Part shown: in pieces, positions 60,101-64,000 of the stretch
Layout of the letters: each line of letters opens with the position of its first letter
Position numbering within the stretch: the stretch's first letter is position 1
DNA from: Gnetum montanum
Taxonomy: Eukaryota > Streptophyta > Gnetopsida > Gnetales > Gnetaceae
Reading direction: 5' to 3'
Assembly (NCBI GenBank): GCA_015680685.1
Contig: MNCI01030872.1
Location: 1-64,000 of the forward strand
Length of the DNA: 64,000 nucleotides
Translations under genes and position numbers: made by a program
The notes under the pieces: model-generated
Databases searched by the model: none
Told to the model about the DNA's origin: nothing
The model's input: the letters and a program-made list of their open reading frames with translations, nothing else

Positions 60101-61586
60101 GTTGGACATAATATTAAGGTACTTCCTTAACAAAGCTTATTTATGCAATATTAAATTATAATTAAAAATGAACTCAAAAATCCTATTTTAATGAGAAAAA
60201 GTAATAAGGAACATGATTTAGGTTGGGTGAGGGTTCAAAATTCCTCCATGAATACAGCATTGTATAATCACGTTTGCATAATAAAAGAAAAAGATGCATA
60301 ATTAAATGTGCATAATAAAGAATAAATATGCATAACTAAATGTGTAAAGAAATTAAATATGTATATCTAAATACTTGTATAGGCATAATAATTGATATAA
60401 AAAAAATTTCCTAGGGTAACTAGATTTCAACATTTAATTGTAAAATATCTATGACCAAGCTCTAATAATAGTAAAATGAAGGATACAAAACTTTAACAAA
60501 ATACCCTAACAAGCAAGTTGCATTCATTTATATAGGAAAACAACAAAAAAAAAACAATAATAGTAATAAAAATTAGTTGATCTGTTGAAATACATCTCAC
60601 AACATTAAAGAATTAACAATTAAATTTATTCAAATTTTTAGATTATGATACTTTGGGCCTTGGATTAGCATGAATATCAATGTTCATGTATGCTCAAGTC
60701 AATGCAAAGATTTGAATGCAGACTAAAAAACATGATTTCTAGAATTCTAGAGTCCCAAAACATGAGGAAGAAATATTGAGTGTTGAAGATGGGTTAAGAT
60801 CTCTCTTCTTTAAAATCCTAAACTATGTTTGGTATGATACTTAGTTTTTCCAAGTTGTCAAGTTACTATAGTTAATTTCCAAGGAAGAAGTTGAAGGGCA
60901 AGATCTAGCTTTACCATTTTAAAATATGGTTGTTTGAATATATTTTTCTCATGATGGAATTATGAATACATTCCTTAATTCTAACAAGGGAAAAAATCAA
61001 GGAAGTTTCTTAGTTTTTCTTCTATTTCTTATTTTTCTTTCTTGTTCAACTTATATTTCTAAATTAGTTAAGTGAAATATAGTTAGTTAATACAAGTTGG
61101 AAATAAGAGTTTGTTCTACCTTCACTTAGATAACCAAAGATATGAGTTGCACCTAATGCCACCTAAGTTAGAATGAGTATTTGGTGGTTGGTAGATATTC
61201 AATTTACTTATCAATACCTATAGGTTCATGCATGTCATTGACTTGACAAATTCATTTTCATTAGATGTTTTTTCTTACCTATGTTTTCTTTGCACCATAA
61301 GCAAGAAAACTTTAATATTCAACCTCATTATAAAGAATATATTAAAGCATTAAAGCATGGGCAAGGACCATTAACAAAAACCTATTTAAGGATGAATATA
61401 TGCTTTTGAGGTGGGGGTGTGTGGGCAGTTTGTGGTTGGGCAGGGATGGATGGGGGTTTAGTTTGTTATACCTCCATTTCCAAATGATATCATTTCATAT
61501 ATATGATAGTGTAACTTTGTAACATGATGATGTAATTATTATAATAACATCTTTAATGAAAGAGCATGTTGTAATAACATAAATGT
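57133..61586 (+). repeat. Large non-coding repeat X, copy 2
   Basis: The direct partner of 5103-9204. It has an extra duplicated piece near 58980-59180, where a 'CAAAATTCTTGC...AAAAGGTAGAAAAA' block occurs twice in this copy but once in copy 1. The end has a G-rich run (61411-61457) before TGTTATACCTCCATTTCC, arranged like a polypurine tract and LTR start. Small open frames (59470-59960) are not conserved with copy 1. Confidence 0.75.
59627..59652. repeat. 26-bp perfect palindrome
   Basis: ATGTATATAACATA followed by TGTTATATACAT reads identically on both strands over 26 bases. X copy 1 has a related imperfect palindrome at about 7285-7323. Confidence 0.9.
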
Positions 61587-62640
61587 CTCTTTAAGTATCC
61601 TTTGGGGGGTTTAACCTAAGGTATTGCAACTGCTCATTATAGCATGCCATGATATTATGTTATAATTGTACATGTGTGATTAAACTTGTTGGAATCCATA
61701 GGATGCCTAGTTAGTTGTGTTATTTTAATGATATATTTTTTGGATATTTAATAATATTATACATATGATTATGATTTACTATGATGATGCATATTGATCT
61801 TTCTTGATGTGTAGTATGATGTTTGTGGCTAGCAAGATGTGAGGATTATGAGACAATACTAAGCATTTGTAGGTATTATCTTGATCTACATACCATTCTA
61901 TATTTATTATTATGTTGCCAATGTTTATTAGCAAACCATATTATGTGATCATGAGTTAGTGTTGTTTAATTGATCATGTTATGATCTCGTGATGATTATC
62001 ATGTTATGCATGTTTGAGTTATATGGCTAGTTGACATTTGCTAGGGTTTATGTATAATTTTATGCTTATGTTATTGATGAGTTATGATGCTTAGAGGATC
62101 GATTCGTATTTTTTGGATGTCCCATAAATGCGTTATGGAATGTGGGTCCATTGGCATTAGTTGGAACAAGGAAAAATAAAAGAAAAATATTAGAAAATGA
62201 AATTCATATAAAAATAATTATGATAGAGGAAATCATTACATATGGTAGGAAATCATTTATTAAAGTAGAATAATTTTCTGATGTTTTCCTTTAAATTTAT
62301 ACCATCATAAACCCATGTGGCCTCCTCTAGCAGGTTATGATGAGAATTTGAGTTGTTGCTATATTGAAGCAAATAACAAAGAAACAAAAAATCATTAATG
62401 ATCATAAAAATGCTAAAACATATAAAAAGGAGTCAACTCAATGCTTTGAAATTTTTTAAAGAAATGTTTAATTTTAAAATAAATAGAGATACATGTAAGA
62501 AAATAAGTGCATTTTTACTCATTCTTATAATTAAGCCAAAATTATGGAAAAAACATTAAAATTTTAAATTTCAACCCTAGTAATGATCTTTGAAGCTTGA
62601 GGACAAATCATTTAGACAATGATGCCTATTATTCCTATTT
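61587..62640. other. Tail after X copy 2, then unassigned
   Basis: 61587-61625 (CTTTGGGGGGTTTAACCTAAGG) matches 14738-14760 in the LTR-like segment, so the X-family LTR probably extends here. From 61700 to 62640 I see AT-rich sequence with no recognised feature. Confidence 0.4.
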
Positions 62641-62649
62641 AAAACTTTG

Positions 62650-63890
62650 TAAGATTTTAAATACAAATTTCTAGGATAGGCTTTTGGAGGATTGGTGCAT
62701 TAGTACATTAATAATGTTGTTGAAAAAGGATTATCAAAATAACCTTAATAACTATAGGCTTCTTATGATCATCCACATCCATGTGAAATTATTAGAAATT
62801 ATACTTGAAAGAAGGCTTAATAGTTGAGTAGAATTAAACAATGTTTGCATAAGTTCACATGCAGGTTTTAGGCAACATTGCTCTACAATGAATCACTTGA
62901 TTACATATTATATAAACCAAGATAAAGTGTTGTCTAATTATGTTTATCTTTGCTTTGTGGATTCTTCTAGAGCTTATGACTTGGTTAATTGGTATAAATT
63001 GTGGAGGAAGTTGAAAGATATTAATATTTCTGAAGAACTTATATTTGCTAACTAAAAGCTGTATAGCTTAGTACAAATTATATTCTTAAATAATAAGACA
63101 TAGGAAAGACTTAATCTAAATAGTAATATTGGGTTGAAACAAGGATGTTCACTTTGATCTACTTTATTTGACTTCTTCATTGATAATTTAGAATAATAGA
63201 TGTTGTATGGTGCATTGGATTCTATTAAAGTTAGAAATTTTCTTATGAATATTTTAGTGTCTATTGATAATATACTTCTTATAGAAAAATATGAAGTTCA
63301 AATGAAGTATATAGTTCAAAATTTAGATGATTATTCTATTATCTCAAGGGTTAAAGTCAATGACAGCAAAACCAAAATGATGGTATGTGGTACAAGATCT
63401 TTTAGAGATAGTTTTTACCTTGAGTAACAAAAAATTGAAATTGTCTTCTCATATAACTATTTAGATATCTTAGTTTCAAATCGATACCATTGGCCAGATT
63501 GTATAGCTCAATGGGTTTTAAATAAAATGCATGGTTTATATTCAACTGATAGTAAATATGCACAAGAACCTATTTGGGCACATGGTGTTCGTAAGAAAAT
63601 ATACAATTAGCTTGTTTATCTATTGCTATTTCTAGATAAACTAGGATAGCAATCAAACATGCTCATGTAAGATCTCACTATCTATTAATTGAAATAGGGA
63701 GATTGATTAGTCTTCAAATATGGCAATGCTTTTCCATATCTTGTATATGTGCAATAGTGGAGAATGAAGAGTATATCTTTTAGAATTATCCTTTTTGTAG
63801 GGCTTTTATACTTAAATATAGTATTTAGGCAACAACTTTCTAACACTTATTTGATCTAGAAGTGTTAACTTTGGGACATTTTTAATGAGA
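62650..63890 (+). pseudogene. LINE (non-LTR) reverse transcriptase, broken
   Basis: One frame runs from about 62710 to 63560 with several stops and shows LINE reverse transcriptase blocks in order. These are NNLNNYRLL, LLEIILERRLN, HAGFRQHCSTMNHLITYYI (family form QAGFR..RST.DHI), CFVDSSRAYDLVNWYKLW (form FVDF.KAFD.V....LW), and GLKQGCSL then STLFDFFIDNLE (form GVKQGCPLSPTLF..YID.LE). The catalytic box is at 63200-63427, where SIDNILLIE replaces the family Y/FADD. VNDSKTKMMVCGT and a damaged YKYLGI box (YNYLDI) follow. After a frame change, 63750-63800 reads VENEEYIF and NYPFCRAF, like the C-terminal Cys/His tail. The endonuclease domain was not found upstream. The loss of the catalytic aspartates and the stops make it inactive. 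Confidence 0.8.
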
Positions 63891-64000
63891 TATTTAAGAC
63901 CCATCATGATTATATCAAAGAATTGTAAAATTTGTTTGGTGTCCTATAGACCCTTTGTGGTTTCAAAAGGATGTAATTAAGAATTTTTATTTCGATACTT

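Noticed and set aside
1-64000. CRISPR arrays, tRNA or rRNA genes, bacterial operons
   Set aside because: I saw no regularly spaced short repeats with unique spacers, no cloverleaf with plant tRNA A and B boxes, and no operon-like gene runs. Partial tRNA matches are explained as retrotransposon primer sites.

Overview
The window looks like intergenic DNA from a seed plant with a large, repeat-filled nuclear genome, possibly a gymnosperm (inference). It is AT-rich, has no intact host gene, and consists mostly of old, degraded retrotransposons inserted into one another. The plant assignment rests on Ty3/gypsy elements with tRNA-Asp-type primer sites, an element with an initiator-tRNA-Met-type primer site, and a broken plant subtilase fragment. 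No bacterial operon, CRISPR array, rRNA or tRNA gene was found. Layout from left to right: (1) 1-5.1 kb holds a TATA-bearing LTR-like repeat, a roughly 112-bp tandem repeat, AT-rich filler, and a minus-strand subtilase pseudogene at about 4.0-4.8 kb. (2) 5.1-9.2 kb is copy 1 of a 4.1-kb non-coding repeat called X here; copy 2 lies at 57.1-61.6 kb. (3) 9.2-13.4 kb is a minus-strand LTR element (TE-5) with its own LTRs, a broken acidic gag-like reading frame, and a solo LTR inserted in reverse. (4) 13.6-18.6 kb holds further X-related and LTR pieces plus a copia-gag-like remnant. (5) 18.6-22 kb is mostly unassigned, with a three-unit tandem repeat and an old LTR fragment. (6) 22.1-38.6 kb is a three-level nest. 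TE-4 (plus) is interrupted in gag by TE-3 (plus, gag only), which is interrupted in gag by TE-2 (minus, gag plus an unusual extra reading frame, no pol). (7) 38.6-47.3 kb holds decayed element tails, a reverse copy of the 5'-most LTR-like repeat, and a GC-richer island of unknown origin. (8) 47.3-56.9 kb is the best preserved element, TE-1: a minus-strand Ty3/gypsy element with two LTRs, perfect 5-bp target duplications, gag, protease, reverse transcriptase and integrase, but with RNase H deleted. (9) 57.1-61.6 kb is X copy 2. (10) 62.6-63.9 kb is a broken LINE reverse transcriptase. TE-1, TE-2 and TE-3 belong to one lineage: they share LTR termini (TGATGA...TCATCA), primer sites, the sequence before the 3' LTR, and gag. 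TE-1 resembles the pol-encoding member; TE-2 and TE-3 look like non-autonomous members that would have depended on such an element. All coding remnants contain stops or frameshifts. Differences from the tRNA-Asp primer consensus are all transitions, as expected from long-term cytosine methylation and deamination. I found no convincing new functional system. The most unusual item is the extra roughly 2.2-kb coding region in TE-2.
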